Assembly (NCBI GenBank): GCA_947306365.1
Contig: CAMZGD010000007.1
Location: forward strand, 1 to 64,000
Origin: an uncultured Bacteroidales bacterium
Lineage (GTDB): Bacteria > Bacteroidota > Bacteroidia > Bacteroidales > UBA932
DNA length: 64,000 bases
Reading direction: 5' to 3'
Shown: positions 1 to 7,525 of the stretch, in pieces
Position numbering within the stretch: position 1 is the first letter of the stretch
Layout of the letters: every line of letters begins with the position of its first letter
Notes under the pieces: model-generated
What the model was told of the DNA's origin: nothing
What the model saw: the letters and a program-made list of their open reading frames with translations, nothing else
Database searches by the model: none
Program-made: the position numbers and the translations under genes

Positions 1-2
1 GC

Positions 3-431
3 GCCTACGACTCGATCCTCGACTTCGGCTTCAAGATTCCGCTCTACGGCGACCACATGTCGCTCTTCGCCCTGCTGATGGGTATCTCGATGTGGGGCTA
101 TTCCAAGATGACGATGTCGCAACAGCCCAGCACGCAGACGATGCCGGGCATGGAATTCATGCAGGTCTGGCTGATGCCGATCATGATGGTGTTCATCTGC
201 AACAACCTCTCGGCCGGTCTGAGCTACTACTACCTGCTCTCGAACATCATCACCATCGGACAGAACTGGGCCATCCGCAAGTGGTTCGTCGACGAGGACA
301 AGATCTACGAGAACCTGAAGAAGAAGGCCAGTTCCAAGGAGCCGCCCAAGAAATCGAAGTTCCGGGAGCGCCTCGACGCCGCCTACAAGGCCCAGCAGGA
401 GCAGATGAAGCAGCAATCCAAAAAGAGATAA
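3..431 (+). CDS. yidC: membrane protein insertase YidC, C-terminal part (5' end outside window)
   Basis: This is the last 142 codons of a gene that enters from before base 1; the frame is open from base 3. YidC inserts and folds inner-membrane proteins, alone or with SecYEG. The visible part holds the last transmembrane segments of the conserved 60KD_IMP core (for example around LMPIMMVFICNNLSAGLSYY) and a Lys-rich cytoplasmic tail ending QQSKKR, as is usual for this family. A Met at base 57 is internal, not the start, because conserved residues (ILDFGFKIPLYGDH) precede it. yggS begins 4 bases after the stop. Confidence 0.93.
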   Translation, partial: AYDSILDFGFKIPLYGDHMSLFALLMGISMWGYSKMTMSQQPSTQTMPGMEFMQVWLMPIMMVFICNNLSAGLSYYYLLSNIITIGQNWAIRKWFVDEDKIYENLKKKASSKEPPKKSKFRERLDAAYKAQQEQMKQQSKKR

Positions 432-435
432 GGAC

Positions 436-1080
436 ATGTCCGTCACCTCCGCGCTCCGACAATTGAGAAACGAGCTGCCATCAACCGTCAAGTTGGTGGC
501 AGTTTCCAAATTCAAGCCCGTCGAGGACATCCTGGAGGCCTACCGGGCCGGACAGCGGGCCTTCGGCGAAAACCGGCCGCAGGAACTCGCCGCCAAGGCG
601 AAGGTGCTGCCGGCCGACATCGAATGGCATTTCATCGGTCACCTGCAGACCAACAAGGTCAAGCTGGTGCTCCCCTTCGCCTCGCTGATCCAGTCGGTGG
701 ATTCCGAGCGCCTGCTCGCCGAAATCGACAAGACGGCCCGCGCGCTCGGCCGGACGGTCGACATCCTGCTGGAGATCCACATCGCGGAAGAAGCCACGAA
801 GCAGGGACTCACGCCCGAGGAAGCACTTTCGCTGGCCGCACGGATGGCGGAATTCCCGAATGTCCGCCTGCGCGGCGTGATGGGGATGGCCACGTTCACC
901 GACGACACGGACCAGGTGCGGCGGGAGTTCCGTTCGCTCAAGACACTGTCGCAGCGGCTTTCCGGGATTCCAGGGTGCGACCAGGTCTCGATGGGGATGT
1001 CGGAAGACTGGCGGATCGCCGTCGAGGAGGGCACGACTCTTGTTAGGATCGGTACGGCCCTTTTTGGAAAAAGACAATAA
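436..1080 (+). CDS. yggS: PLP homeostasis protein, YggS/PROSC family
   Basis: A 214-residue pyridoxal-phosphate-binding protein of the alanine-racemase-like TIM-barrel fold. YggS proteins control free PLP and amino/keto-acid balance in the cytoplasm and have no known catalytic reaction. The PLP lysine is Lys25 in LVAVSKFKP. Other family motifs are FGENRPQEL, WHFIGHLQTNK, RGVMGMAT and the C-terminal SMGMSEDWRIAVEEGTTLVRIGTALFG. Length is close to the usual 220-230. ATG at 436 follows the yidC stop, with an AAGGA stretch overlapping that stop, so translation is probably coupled. Confidence 0.95.
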   Translation: MSVTSALRQLRNELPSTVKLVAVSKFKPVEDILEAYRAGQRAFGENRPQELAAKAKVLPADIEWHFIGHLQTNKVKLVLPFASLIQSVDSERLLAEIDKTARALGRTVDILLEIHIAEEATKQGLTPEEALSLAARMAEFPNVRLRGVMGMATFTDDTDQVRREFRSLKTLSQRLSGIPGCDQVSMGMSEDWRIAVEEGTTLVRIGTALFGKRQ

Positions 1081-1093
1081 AAGAAAATCGAAT

Positions 1094-1831
1094 ATGAAAC
1101 GACTCCTGTTGCTCCTGCTGACGGTGCTTTCGACCGTCGCCTGCAAGAAAATCACGACCGAAGAACGGATATCACAGATCGCCGACTACTTCGACAAGCA
1201 AGAAAACACGTTCGCCGGGAAGCTGGAAGGCTATGAAGGCACGAAACGCCTGGACTACCTGACCCTCACGCTGGTCAAGGAACTGGGTGCCGACGACATC
1301 TGGACGCTGGAGAACGGAGACGGAGCGTCGCTGGTCGCCGAATTCCCCGGGAAAAGCAAGCAGACCGAAAAGTTCTCGGTCATCTCCGCCTCGCTCGACG
1401 ATCCGGCCGGCTGCACCGTGGCGCTGGAAGTCATTCAGGCGCTCAAGAAGCTGAAGATCCGTCCCGAAAACGGCGTCCGCGTCCTTTTCTACAGTCTGGC
1501 GCAGGACAGCACGGGCCGGACCGGACTGGGAGCCGTCGCCCACGAATTCGCCGTTTCGGACGAAATGATCACTTACAACCTCGAGCTGACCGCCCGCGAC
1601 TCGCTGGCACCCCGCACGTTCCGCGTGGAAGACCGTCCGGTCTTCGCCAAGCAGCTGATGGAATTGTTCCCGCCCTATTTCGAATCCCTGGGCGACTATC
1701 ACTTTGAAAAAGGGAAATTCCCCAATCCAAACTGGCCGCTTCGGACTACGGTGTACCGCTATGCCGTCACCCCCGGCGAACTGAAGAAGGACGCCGCCGC
1801 CGTTACGACTTTCGCTTACCTGCTCAATTAG
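1094..1831 (+). CDS. lipoprotein with a degenerate M28 peptidase-like domain
   Basis: A 245-residue protein with a signal peptide and lipobox ending TVAC (Cys17), so it is probably a lipoprotein. The central part (residues about 97-150) resembles M28 zinc aminopeptidases: LDDPAGC followed by a helix, then RPENGVRVLFYS and TGLGA. The family's HxD metal ligand position is Ser-Leu-Asp, and the Glu-Glu general-base/metal pair is replaced by AQDS (Gln137). Catalysis is therefore unlikely by inference; a binding or scaffold role is possible. ATG 1094 is chosen because it begins the signal peptide; upstream in-frame starts lie inside yggS. Its stop is one base from the convergent tamL stop. Confidence 0.7.
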   Translation: MKRLLLLLLTVLSTVACKKITTEERISQIADYFDKQENTFAGKLEGYEGTKRLDYLTLTLVKELGADDIWTLENGDGASLVAEFPGKSKQTEKFSVISASLDDPAGCTVALEVIQALKKLKIRPENGVRVLFYSLAQDSTGRTGLGAVAHEFAVSDEMITYNLELTARDSLAPRTFRVEDRPVFAKQLMELFPPYFESLGDYHFEKGKFPNPNWPLRTTVYRYAVTPGELKKDAAAVTTFAYLLN

Positions 1832-1832
1832 C

Positions 1833-4046
1833 TTAGAACGGATAGCCGATTCCGAAGTGAAGCGCGCTGTTCCCGGTAGCCCAGTCGTTGACACCCATCC
1901 ACTGCCGGCTGCCCGGGTCGTAGAGTTGCAGGCCGAGGTCCAACCGCACCAGGATCAGTCCGAAATCGAGCCGCAGGCCCAGGCCCCAGTCCAGGGCCGT
2001 GCTCTCGGCCAGGTTGCTGAACGAGAACAGGCTGCGCGGGTCGCGTGACGCACCGTCCAGGTCGGCGCCGCCGATATTCCAGACATTGCCGGCATCCACG
2101 AAAACGGCACCCTGCAGTTTCGAGAACATCGGGAAACGGAATTCGACATTGGCTTCCAGGTGCATGTCGCCCGACTGGTTGGCGATGACGAAGCTCGTGT
2201 CGCGCGGCGCCATGCCCGGGCCGACCGCCCGCGCCCGCCAGCCGCGCATGCTGCTCGCACCGCCGGCATAGAACAGTTTCTCGAACGGCAGCGACACCGA
2301 ATTCCCGTAGGCGTATCCCACTCCGGCCAGCAGCCGCCCGGCCAGGGCGAACTGGTCGTCAGCGCCGAGCCGCAGCGTCTCCACGGCCTGGATTTCGCCC
2401 CGTACATACTGCGAGTACGGCAGGCCCAGGATCGTCCGTTCGTTCCGCTCCGTCTGCCGGTTCTTATCGCCGCCCAGTAAACTGTCGAACAGGGAGACCA
2501 TATTGCCGGAAAGGTCGAACTGGAAACGGGTGTAGAAATACGACACTTTCGGATTGACGGTCGAATTTGTGGTATAGTACAGCATACCGCCGCCGCCCAG
2601 GTCCAGGTGGCTGCGGAACGAATTCTTCAGGTACGGGTCCAGGATCGACGCGTAGAAGGAAGGGTCCATGCGCGTCGTATTGACGGCGCTCATCTGCAGC
2701 GGATAGAGCTGATAATAGAAGCGCTTGTCCACGTTCCAGCTGAAGCCGTAGCTGCCCGATGCGATCTGCCGGGTGTACTCGGGCCGGTTCTGGTAACTGA
2801 ACGAGAAGTTGATGTCCATCTGCGGCAGGTTGATCCGCGACATCTTCCAGAGGAACGACGGATACCAGGGGATGCCCAGGCCGGTCGATACGGAAAACTC
2901 GTTGGCGCGGACCGGGTCCTTGAGCATGAACTGGAAATTGCCGCGGAAGCCCAGGGTGAGGACTTCACCGCCGCCGAACAGGTTCTTGTGGCTGTACGAC
3001 AGGGACGGCGTGACGCCGAACAGGCCGGTGGAATTGAACGATCCCTCCAGGTTCAGCTTCACCGACTGGAGGCGGGCCTGCTGCAGGAGGATGCTGCAGT
3101 CCACGGCGGACGAATCGGTTGCGGACTCGCGCAGCAGCATGTTGACGCTGCTGAAGAACGGGATGCTGGCGAACCGGTCGTAGGTCTGGTTGATGCGCGA
3201 CTCGCGGTACAGTTCACCGGGCTGAAGCTGGTTGAGGTTATGCAGGAACTTCTGCCGCACTTTCATCCCGGGCTGCGGGATCAGCGCCACGTTTCCCATG
3301 TGATAGCGCCGGTGCGGCCGGGCGGCATCTTCCGTTTCGTTGCGGGTATAGTCTTCGATCCGGACAATCAGGCTGGCGGTGTCGCGCACGGTGGTCGTAT
3401 CGGCGAAGAAGAAGAAATAGTTCTTCGAAAAGCCCCAGTATCCGTTGTCGCGGAAATACTGGGCGATGCGTTCGCTCTCCCGTTCCAGCGAGGCTTCCGA
3501 CAGATAGTCGCCGGGACGGACGGTGAAACGGGCCGAGTCGGCGGCCAGCAGTGCGGCGAGCGTGGTATCTTTCACCTGGTAGTCGATGTCGGAGATCGGG
3601 AAGCGCTTGCCAAGGGTCACGTCGTAGGTGACTTTTGCAATCTTCCGCTTGATCCGGGGCGTGGGCTCGATGCGGGAATCGTACCATCCTTCATACGTCA
3701 GGTGATCGAGCATGCTTTTGACGGAATCGTCCACGAGGTCTTCATCGAACACCACGGGGGCCTGGCCGAGTTTCTGGCAGAATCTGTCCCAGGCGCCGCC
3801 TTTCCCGTTCTGCCAGTTGTAGACATACAGGAAGGGATTCACGCCCACGAGCCAGGTGCTGTTTTCCTTCTGCTTGATATAGGGTTCCAGGGAGGCTGCG
3901 CTGTACTTCTCCCCTTTCGGCTCGCCGCCGGTGACCACGACCTTGTTCTCGGCGAGGCGGGCTTCGTCTTCCGAGAGCAGTTTCGTGGTGGAGCATCCGG
4001 CGGACAGCGCCAGGAGCAACACGGTCAGCAACCCGATTTTCTTCAT
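1833..4046 (-). CDS. tamL: TamL: lipoprotein version of TamA/BamA outer-membrane assembly factor
   Basis: A 737-residue outer-membrane protein. Residues 1-18 form a signal peptide with lipobox SAGC, which is unusual for Omp85 proteins but typical of the Bacteroidota TamL subgroup. POTRA-like repeats follow (about residues 40-320, including RFPISDIDYQVKDTT), then the surface-antigen/D15 beta-barrel with the hallmark motif near GGASSMRGWRARAVGPG and a C-terminal strand ending FGIGYPF. It should work with TamB, whose gene is about 30 kb away (34368-38801), in outer-membrane assembly or lipid transport. ATG 4046 is chosen; a TTG nine bases upstream lies inside the promoter. Confidence 0.9.
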   Translation of the reverse strand: MKKIGLLTVLLLALSAGCSTTKLLSEDEARLAENKVVVTGGEPKGEKYSAASLEPYIKQKENSTWLVGVNPFLYVYNWQNGKGGAWDRFCQKLGQAPVVFDEDLVDDSVKSMLDHLTYEGWYDSRIEPTPRIKRKIAKVTYDVTLGKRFPISDIDYQVKDTTLAALLAADSARFTVRPGDYLSEASLERESERIAQYFRDNGYWGFSKNYFFFFADTTTVRDTASLIVRIEDYTRNETEDAARPHRRYHMGNVALIPQPGMKVRQKFLHNLNQLQPGELYRESRINQTYDRFASIPFFSSVNMLLRESATDSSAVDCSILLQQARLQSVKLNLEGSFNSTGLFGVTPSLSYSHKNLFGGGEVLTLGFRGNFQFMLKDPVRANEFSVSTGLGIPWYPSFLWKMSRINLPQMDINFSFSYQNRPEYTRQIASGSYGFSWNVDKRFYYQLYPLQMSAVNTTRMDPSFYASILDPYLKNSFRSHLDLGGGGMLYYTTNSTVNPKVSYFYTRFQFDLSGNMVSLFDSLLGGDKNRQTERNERTILGLPYSQYVRGEIQAVETLRLGADDQFALAGRLLAGVGYAYGNSVSLPFEKLFYAGGASSMRGWRARAVGPGMAPRDTSFVIANQSGDMHLEANVEFRFPMFSKLQGAVFVDAGNVWNIGGADLDGASRDPRSLFSFSNLAESTALDWGLGLRLDFGLILVRLDLGLQLYDPGSRQWMGVNDWATGNSALHFGIGYPF

Positions 4047-4052
4047 AGTCTG

Positions 4053-4060
4053 CAAATATA
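4053..4060 (-). promoter_or_regulatory. -7 promoter element TATATTTG for tamL
   Basis: An exact match to the Bacteroidota TAnnTTTG element on the minus strand, directly touching the TAG stop of the upstream methyltransferase gene and only 6 bases before the tamL ATG. If it is used, the mRNA would have essentially no leader. Confidence 0.6.
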
Positions 4061-4771
4061 CTAAAAATACCGTCTGCGGAATTCGCTGCAGGCGATTGCG
4101 GAGGCGACGGCGACGTTGAGGGACTCGCCGGTGCGTGCGTCTTTCGGGAAGGGCGGGATGAAGAGCCGGCAGGACACGCAGGCGGCGGCTTCTGGCGAGA
4201 TGCCGCGGGCTTCGGATCCCATCACGAGGATGCCGCCGCGGGTCAGCGGAGCCTCATAGATGTCGTCGCCGTCGAGGAACGTTCCGTAAACGGGCGTCTG
4301 TCTTCCGTAGGCTTCCAGCATAGCCGCCAGATCGCCATACTGCACCCGCACACGGAAGATGGCGCCCATCGTGGCCTGCACGACTTTCGGGTTGTAGAGT
4401 TCGACGGTATCGCGGGACGCGAGTACTTTCCGGATGCCGAACCAGTCGGCGATGCGGAGAATCGTGCCGAGGTTGCCGGGGTCGCGTACGCCGTCGAGGG
4501 CGAGAACGAGTTCGTCCCGTTCCGCGGTGACGGGCACGGCGACGGGCTGTCGGACGACGGCCAGGGCGGGCGACGGATGGGTGAGCTGGCTGATGCGGGC
4601 CATCGTTTCTTCACCGATGTCGGCCGTACGGTAGCTGGCCACGATTTCGAATCCGGAACGGAGGGCTTCGTCGACGAGCTTCTCGCCCTCGACGACAAAC
4701 AAACCCCGCTCGTCGCGAAACTTCTTCTGTCCCAACGCCCGGATTTCCTTTATATCGTTTTTCGACAACAT
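4061..4771 (-). CDS. RNA 2'-O-methyltransferase, TrmH/SpoU (SPOUT) family
   Basis: A 236-residue SPOUT methyltransferase that uses SAM to methylate a ribose in tRNA or rRNA; the target cannot be told from the sequence. The N-terminal substrate-binding part (LSKNDIKEIRALGQKKFRDERGLFVVEGEKLV) is followed by the SPOUT motifs LDGVRDPGNLGTILRIADWFG, LVMGSEARGIS and the C-terminal RTGESLNVAVASAIA that forms the knot and SAM pocket. ATG 4771 is chosen because an upstream extension would translate the palindromic intergenic repeat. It lies between rfbB and tamL on the same strand. Confidence 0.9.
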   Translation of the reverse strand: MLSKNDIKEIRALGQKKFRDERGLFVVEGEKLVDEALRSGFEIVASYRTADIGEETMARISQLTHPSPALAVVRQPVAVPVTAERDELVLALDGVRDPGNLGTILRIADWFGIRKVLASRDTVELYNPKVVQATMGAIFRVRVQYGDLAAMLEAYGRQTPVYGTFLDGDDIYEAPLTRGGILVMGSEARGISPEAAACVSCRLFIPPFPKDARTGESLNVAVASAIACSEFRRRYF

Positions 4772-4787
4772 AGTCTTATGCTCAAAC

Positions 4788-4847
4788 GCGCGGCAGAACC
4801 TTTTCGGTCCCGGCGAGGGAGCCCGGGCCCGAAAGAACCTGCCGCTC
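4788..4847. repeat. intergenic imperfect palindrome between rfbB and the SpoU gene
   Basis: A GC-rich inverted repeat: the left arm 4788-4813 (core CGGCAG, then TTTCGG, then CCCGG) pairs imperfectly with 4822-4847. It fills most of the 109-bp gap after the rfbB stop, and a further GC-rich tract runs to 4880. It could act as an mRNA 3' hairpin for rfbB or be a mobile palindromic repeat; sequence alone does not decide. Confidence 0.55.
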
Positions 4848-4880
4848 CCCCAGGCCCGCGCGCGTCCGCGCACGGCTTCA

Positions 4881-6104
4881 TCAGCGGTTCTTGTACATAT
4901 CGTCGTAGTAACGCTGGTAGTCGCCGCTCGTCACGTTGTCCATCCATTCCTGATTGTCCAGATACCAGCGTACTGTCTTTTCTATTCCTTCTTCGAACTG
5001 CAGCGAAGGTTCCCAGCCGAGTTCCTTCTGCAGTTTCGTACTGTCGATCGCATACCGGAGGTCGTGGCCGGCCCGGTCGGTCACATAGGTGATCAGGTGG
5101 TCGCTCGTGCCTTCGGGATTGCCCAGCAAGCGGTCCACCGTCTTGATCAGCACCCGGATCAGGTCGATGTTCTTCCACTCGTTGAAGCCGCCGATATTGT
5201 AGGTTTCGGCCACTTTCCCTTCGTGGAAGATCAGGTCGATGGCCCGGGCGTGGTCTTCCACGTAGAGCCAGTCGCGCACGTTCTCGCCCTTTCCATAGAC
5301 GGGCAGCGGTTTGCCGTGCCGGATATTGTTGATGAACAGCGGGATCAGTTTCTCCGGGAACTGGTACGGGCCGTAGTTGTTCGAGCAGTTGGTCACCACG
5401 GTCGGCAGGCCGTAGGTGTCGTGGTAGGCGCGCACGAAATGGTCGGAGCTGGCTTTGGCGGCGCTATAGGGGCTGTGCGGCTGGTATTTGAGGTCTTCGG
5501 TGAAGAACCGGGTGCCATAGGCCAGATGGTGCTGTCCGCTCGAGGCTTTCGTCGTGAACGGCGGTTCCACGCCTTCGGGGTCCGTGATCTCCAGCGCACC
5601 GTACACTTCGTCGGTCGAGATATGATAAAAGCGGCACTCCGTTGCGGGAGAGGGCCCTTCACATCCGCTACGGCTGTCCGCACGGGCCTCCCCGCAAAAA
5701 CTCCGTGAAGGGCCCTCTCCCACAGCAGGCAGCCGATATGCATGGGGTTCCCAGCAGAGCTTCGCGGCCTGAAGGAGCGTCAGCGTTCCCATCACGTTGG
5801 TCTTGGCGAAGGTGAACGGATCCTTGATGCTCCGGTCCACGTGGCTCTCCGCCGCCAGGTGGATGATGCCGTCCACTTTCTCTTCCTGCAGCAGGTTCAC
5901 GACACCCTCGAAATCGCAGATGTCCATCTTCACGAACCGGTAGTTCGGCTTGTCTTCGACATCCTTGAGGTTGGCCAGGTTGCCGGCATAGGTCAGCTTG
6001 TCCAGGTTGATGATCCGGTAGTCCGGATACTTGTTCACGAAAAGCCGGACAACGTGGCTGCCGATGAATCCGGCGCCGCCGGTGATGAGGAGGGTGCGTT
6101 TCAT
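4881..6104 (-). CDS. rfbB: dTDP-glucose 4,6-dehydratase with an in-frame palindromic insertion
   Basis: A 407-residue extended short-chain dehydrogenase that converts dTDP-glucose to dTDP-4-keto-6-deoxyglucose on the way to dTDP-rhamnose for surface glycans. It shows the NAD-binding GGAGFIGSH (residues 9-17), LAAESHVDRSI, the catalytic STDEVYG (near 163-169), the YSAAKASSDH Tyr-Lys pair and NNYGPYQFPEKLIP. Between LLQAAKLCWEP and FYHISTDEVYG, where related enzymes have a loop of about 10 residues, residues about 121-157 are encoded by a palindrome (see the repeat at 5644-5723). The frame stays open. ATG 6104 starts the Rossmann strand. The other rml genes are not in the window. Confidence 0.93.
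   Translation of the reverse strand: MKRTLLITGGAGFIGSHVVRLFVNKYPDYRIINLDKLTYAGNLANLKDVEDKPNYRFVKMDICDFEGVVNLLQEEKVDGIIHLAAESHVDRSIKDPFTFAKTNVMGTLTLLQAAKLCWEPHAYRLPAVGEGPSRSFCGEARADSRSGCEGPSPATECRFYHISTDEVYGALEITDPEGVEPPFTTKASSGQHHLAYGTRFFTEDLKYQPHSPYSAAKASSDHFVRAYHDTYGLPTVVTNCSNNYGPYQFPEKLIPLFINNIRHGKPLPVYGKGENVRDWLYVEDHARAIDLIFHEGKVAETYNIGGFNEWKNIDLIRVLIKTVDRLLGNPEGTSDHLITYVTDRAGHDLRYAIDSTKLQKELGWEPSLQFEEGIEKTVRWYLDNQEWMDNVTSGDYQRYYDDMYKNR
5644..5723. repeat. palindromic element inserted in frame inside rfbB
   Basis: 19-base arms 5644-5662 and 5705-5723 are inverted copies (18 of 19 match, core GGGAGAGGGCCCTTCAC) around a 42-base loop containing CCGCTACGG and GGGCCTCCCCGC. Read on the rfbB strand, both arms give a Gly-Glu-Gly-Pro-Ser-like peptide (GEGPSR and CEGPSP). 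The segment sits in a surface-loop position just before the catalytic motif and introduces no stop or frameshift. Confidence 0.8.
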
Positions 6105-6134
6105 ACTGGATAGGTTCAAATCGTCTATTTCAGA

Positions 6135-6142
6135 CAAATATA
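6135..6142 (-). promoter_or_regulatory. -7 promoter element TATATTTG for rfbB
   Basis: An exact TAnnTTTG match on the minus strand, 30 bases before the rfbB ATG, in an AT-rich patch. No convincing -33 TTTG at the expected distance was found. Confidence 0.6.
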
Positions 6143-6375
6143 CGTTATTTTTTGCATAACTTGGCCAAGAATCATTCCCGAACCCTTTCCTCCATGAAGA
6201 AGCCACACGCTGGGCATCCAGCGTGGCCGGAAGTTCATGAAGACTCATTCGTAATCTTTAAGTTTAGGCAACACTCTAACAGAGTAAACACCCAAAAATG
6301 CGCGAAAGTGGGCGAAAAGGTGTCTTTTTTATCGATTTTCGCCCCTCAACACCTCTTTTCCTTATAGGCGAGTAG
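6143..6375. other. non-coding stretch with two small hairpins
   Basis: No convincing gene. An 8-bp stem with a 4-base loop lies at 6206-6225 (CACGCTGG/CCAGCGTG). A second inverted repeat, GGGCGAAAA (6310-6318) with TTTTCGCCC (6336-6344), flanks a T-rich run. They may be leftovers of a transcript end or of an insertion boundary; composition changes towards the AT-richer accessory region here. Confidence 0.35.
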
Positions 6376-6468
6376 CACTCAGACGAGGCCGAAGGCATCT
6401 ACCTGACCCACGACTACGTATACGGCGTCTTCCATACCACCATCAAGCCACGCCACGCGAAGCTCTGA
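6376..6468 (+). pseudogene. 3' remnant of an unrecognised gene
   Basis: An open stretch of 30 codons preceded by an in-frame stop and ending in TGA. It reads HSDEAEGIYLTHDYVYG then VFHTTIKPRHAKL, with protein-like composition and GC content nearer the housekeeping genes than the AT-rich operon beside it. It has no start codon. The best reading is the tail of a gene truncated when the neighbouring accessory block arrived. The family is not recognised. Confidence 0.35.
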
Positions 6469-6566
6469 CAGTTCAGTCCGAAATAAACGCGAAATACCCG
6501 GTCGGAGCTGGGCCTCTCTTAGAATAGCTATTCCCCAATACTGAGAAGGACAAACCATTAATCGCA

Positions 6567-7037
6567 TTATCCATACCAAGGCATAGGAGGAATCGAGTAG
6601 TCGAATAGCAATTCAGTAGAACCCTCTTCAATTATGTTATCGATTTTCCACTCGCCATCTTCCTTGACTAAGACGAGTATCACTCCATGAATGGTTATGT
6701 CTTCTCCATATTTCACCTTCCACTCAACATGATAAGCATTATCCGGTACAGGAAGCTTTGTAAACTTTGGTTCGGGCAACACACCATAGCTATATGCATC
6801 TTGCGTTTGATAAATAGGATCATAGTCACACTCTTCACCCGCATATTCGATAAAACGCTCCGTTGCATAAGCTCCCCAGCTAGGATCTGCGTCTAGAGAG
6901 TTCGGATAGATAGTTTTTAAAAACATCAAAACATCTTTATCGATGTTATTATCATTTTTCTTGCTTCCGCAAGATAATACTATCATGCTCAAACCAAGCA
7001 GGAGCATTGCTGCATAGAAACTCTTCTTCATGTTCAT
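6567..7037 (-). CDS. small lipoprotein of unknown function (last gene of the envelope operon)
   Basis: A 156-residue protein with a signal peptide and lipobox ending VLSC (Cys23), then an Asn/Asp/Lys-rich linker. The mature part (FLKTIYPNS, later EWKVKYGE, LVLVKEDGEWKIDNI) has the strand pattern of small NTF2-like/DUF3828-type lipoproteins, but the match is only by appearance. It starts by ATGA overlap with the stop of the upstream gene at 7034, so it is translationally coupled and is the sixth gene of the operon. It is AT-richer than the flanking housekeeping genes. Confidence 0.75.
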   Translation of the reverse strand: MNMKKSFYAAMLLLGLSMIVLSCGSKKNDNNIDKDVLMFLKTIYPNSLDADPSWGAYATERFIEYAGEECDYDPIYQTQDAYSYGVLPEPKFTKLPVPDNAYHVEWKVKYGEDITIHGVILVLVKEDGEWKIDNIIEEGSTELLFDYSIPPMPWYG

Positions 7038-7525
7038 TCTTTATTGGAATTCAACTGCTTAAAAAAGATAAACACCTGACGGCCAGAAGCAGCAGGAAAA
7101 TTAGTTAACTGCTCCATTTGCTTGATATAACCGATAGAATGTTCACGGATATCTTCCATAATCCATGTATCACTAGAACCATCTGGAGCTTCCTTGGTAC
7201 GAATAATCATTTCCGAAGTAATGTTGGATCCGTTGAAATAACGGCTCGCTTCCGACATAGCCTTGACGCTCGCAACGCGATTGAGCGCACTCTCATTCGG
7301 ATACTTTGAGCGGTCAAGGGAGATTACTGAAAGTAGATATGTATTCTCGTAGTCCGTTACGACCCTGACACCTTCAAACGGTTCGCTCTTGTACATCCTG
7401 GTGAGAAAATCACTAAGTTCCTTGCGCTCCGCGTTAAAACCCTGTGCAGATACTTCTTGCACCAAACCGAACAAGAGCAGAGCGAATACAACGAGCATTG
7501 CCCGCTTCTCCTTAAAGATTACCAT
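7034..7525 (-). CDS. secreted protein of unknown function (envelope operon)
   Basis: A 163-residue protein with a typical signal peptide (LVVFALLLFGLVQEVSAQ, cleavage after SAQ) and no membrane span afterwards, so it is probably periplasmic or surface-exposed. No family recognised. The mature part has a helical start (ELSDFLTRMYKSEPFEGV) followed by mixed strands. Its start overlaps the end of the preceding gene by 7 bases and its stop overlaps the next start, so it is firmly part of the operon. Confidence 0.75.
   Translation of the reverse strand: MVIFKEKRAMLVVFALLLFGLVQEVSAQGFNAERKELSDFLTRMYKSEPFEGVRVVTDYENTYLLSVISLDRSKYPNESALNRVASVKAMSEASRYFNGSNITSEMIIRTKEAPDGSSDTWIMEDIREHSIGYIKQMEQLTNFPAASGRQVFIFFKQLNSNKE

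Noticed and set aside
2607-4064. 485-codon plus-strand frame
   Set aside because: Antisense reading of tamL; long mirror frames are expected in GC-rich genes.
4772-4873. Upstream extension of the SpoU-type methyltransferase
   Set aside because: It would translate the palindromic repeat; the conserved N-terminus starts at 4771.
6379-6579. 66-codon minus-strand frame in the rfbB-operon gap
   Set aside because: Opposite the more protein-like remnant and without start signals.
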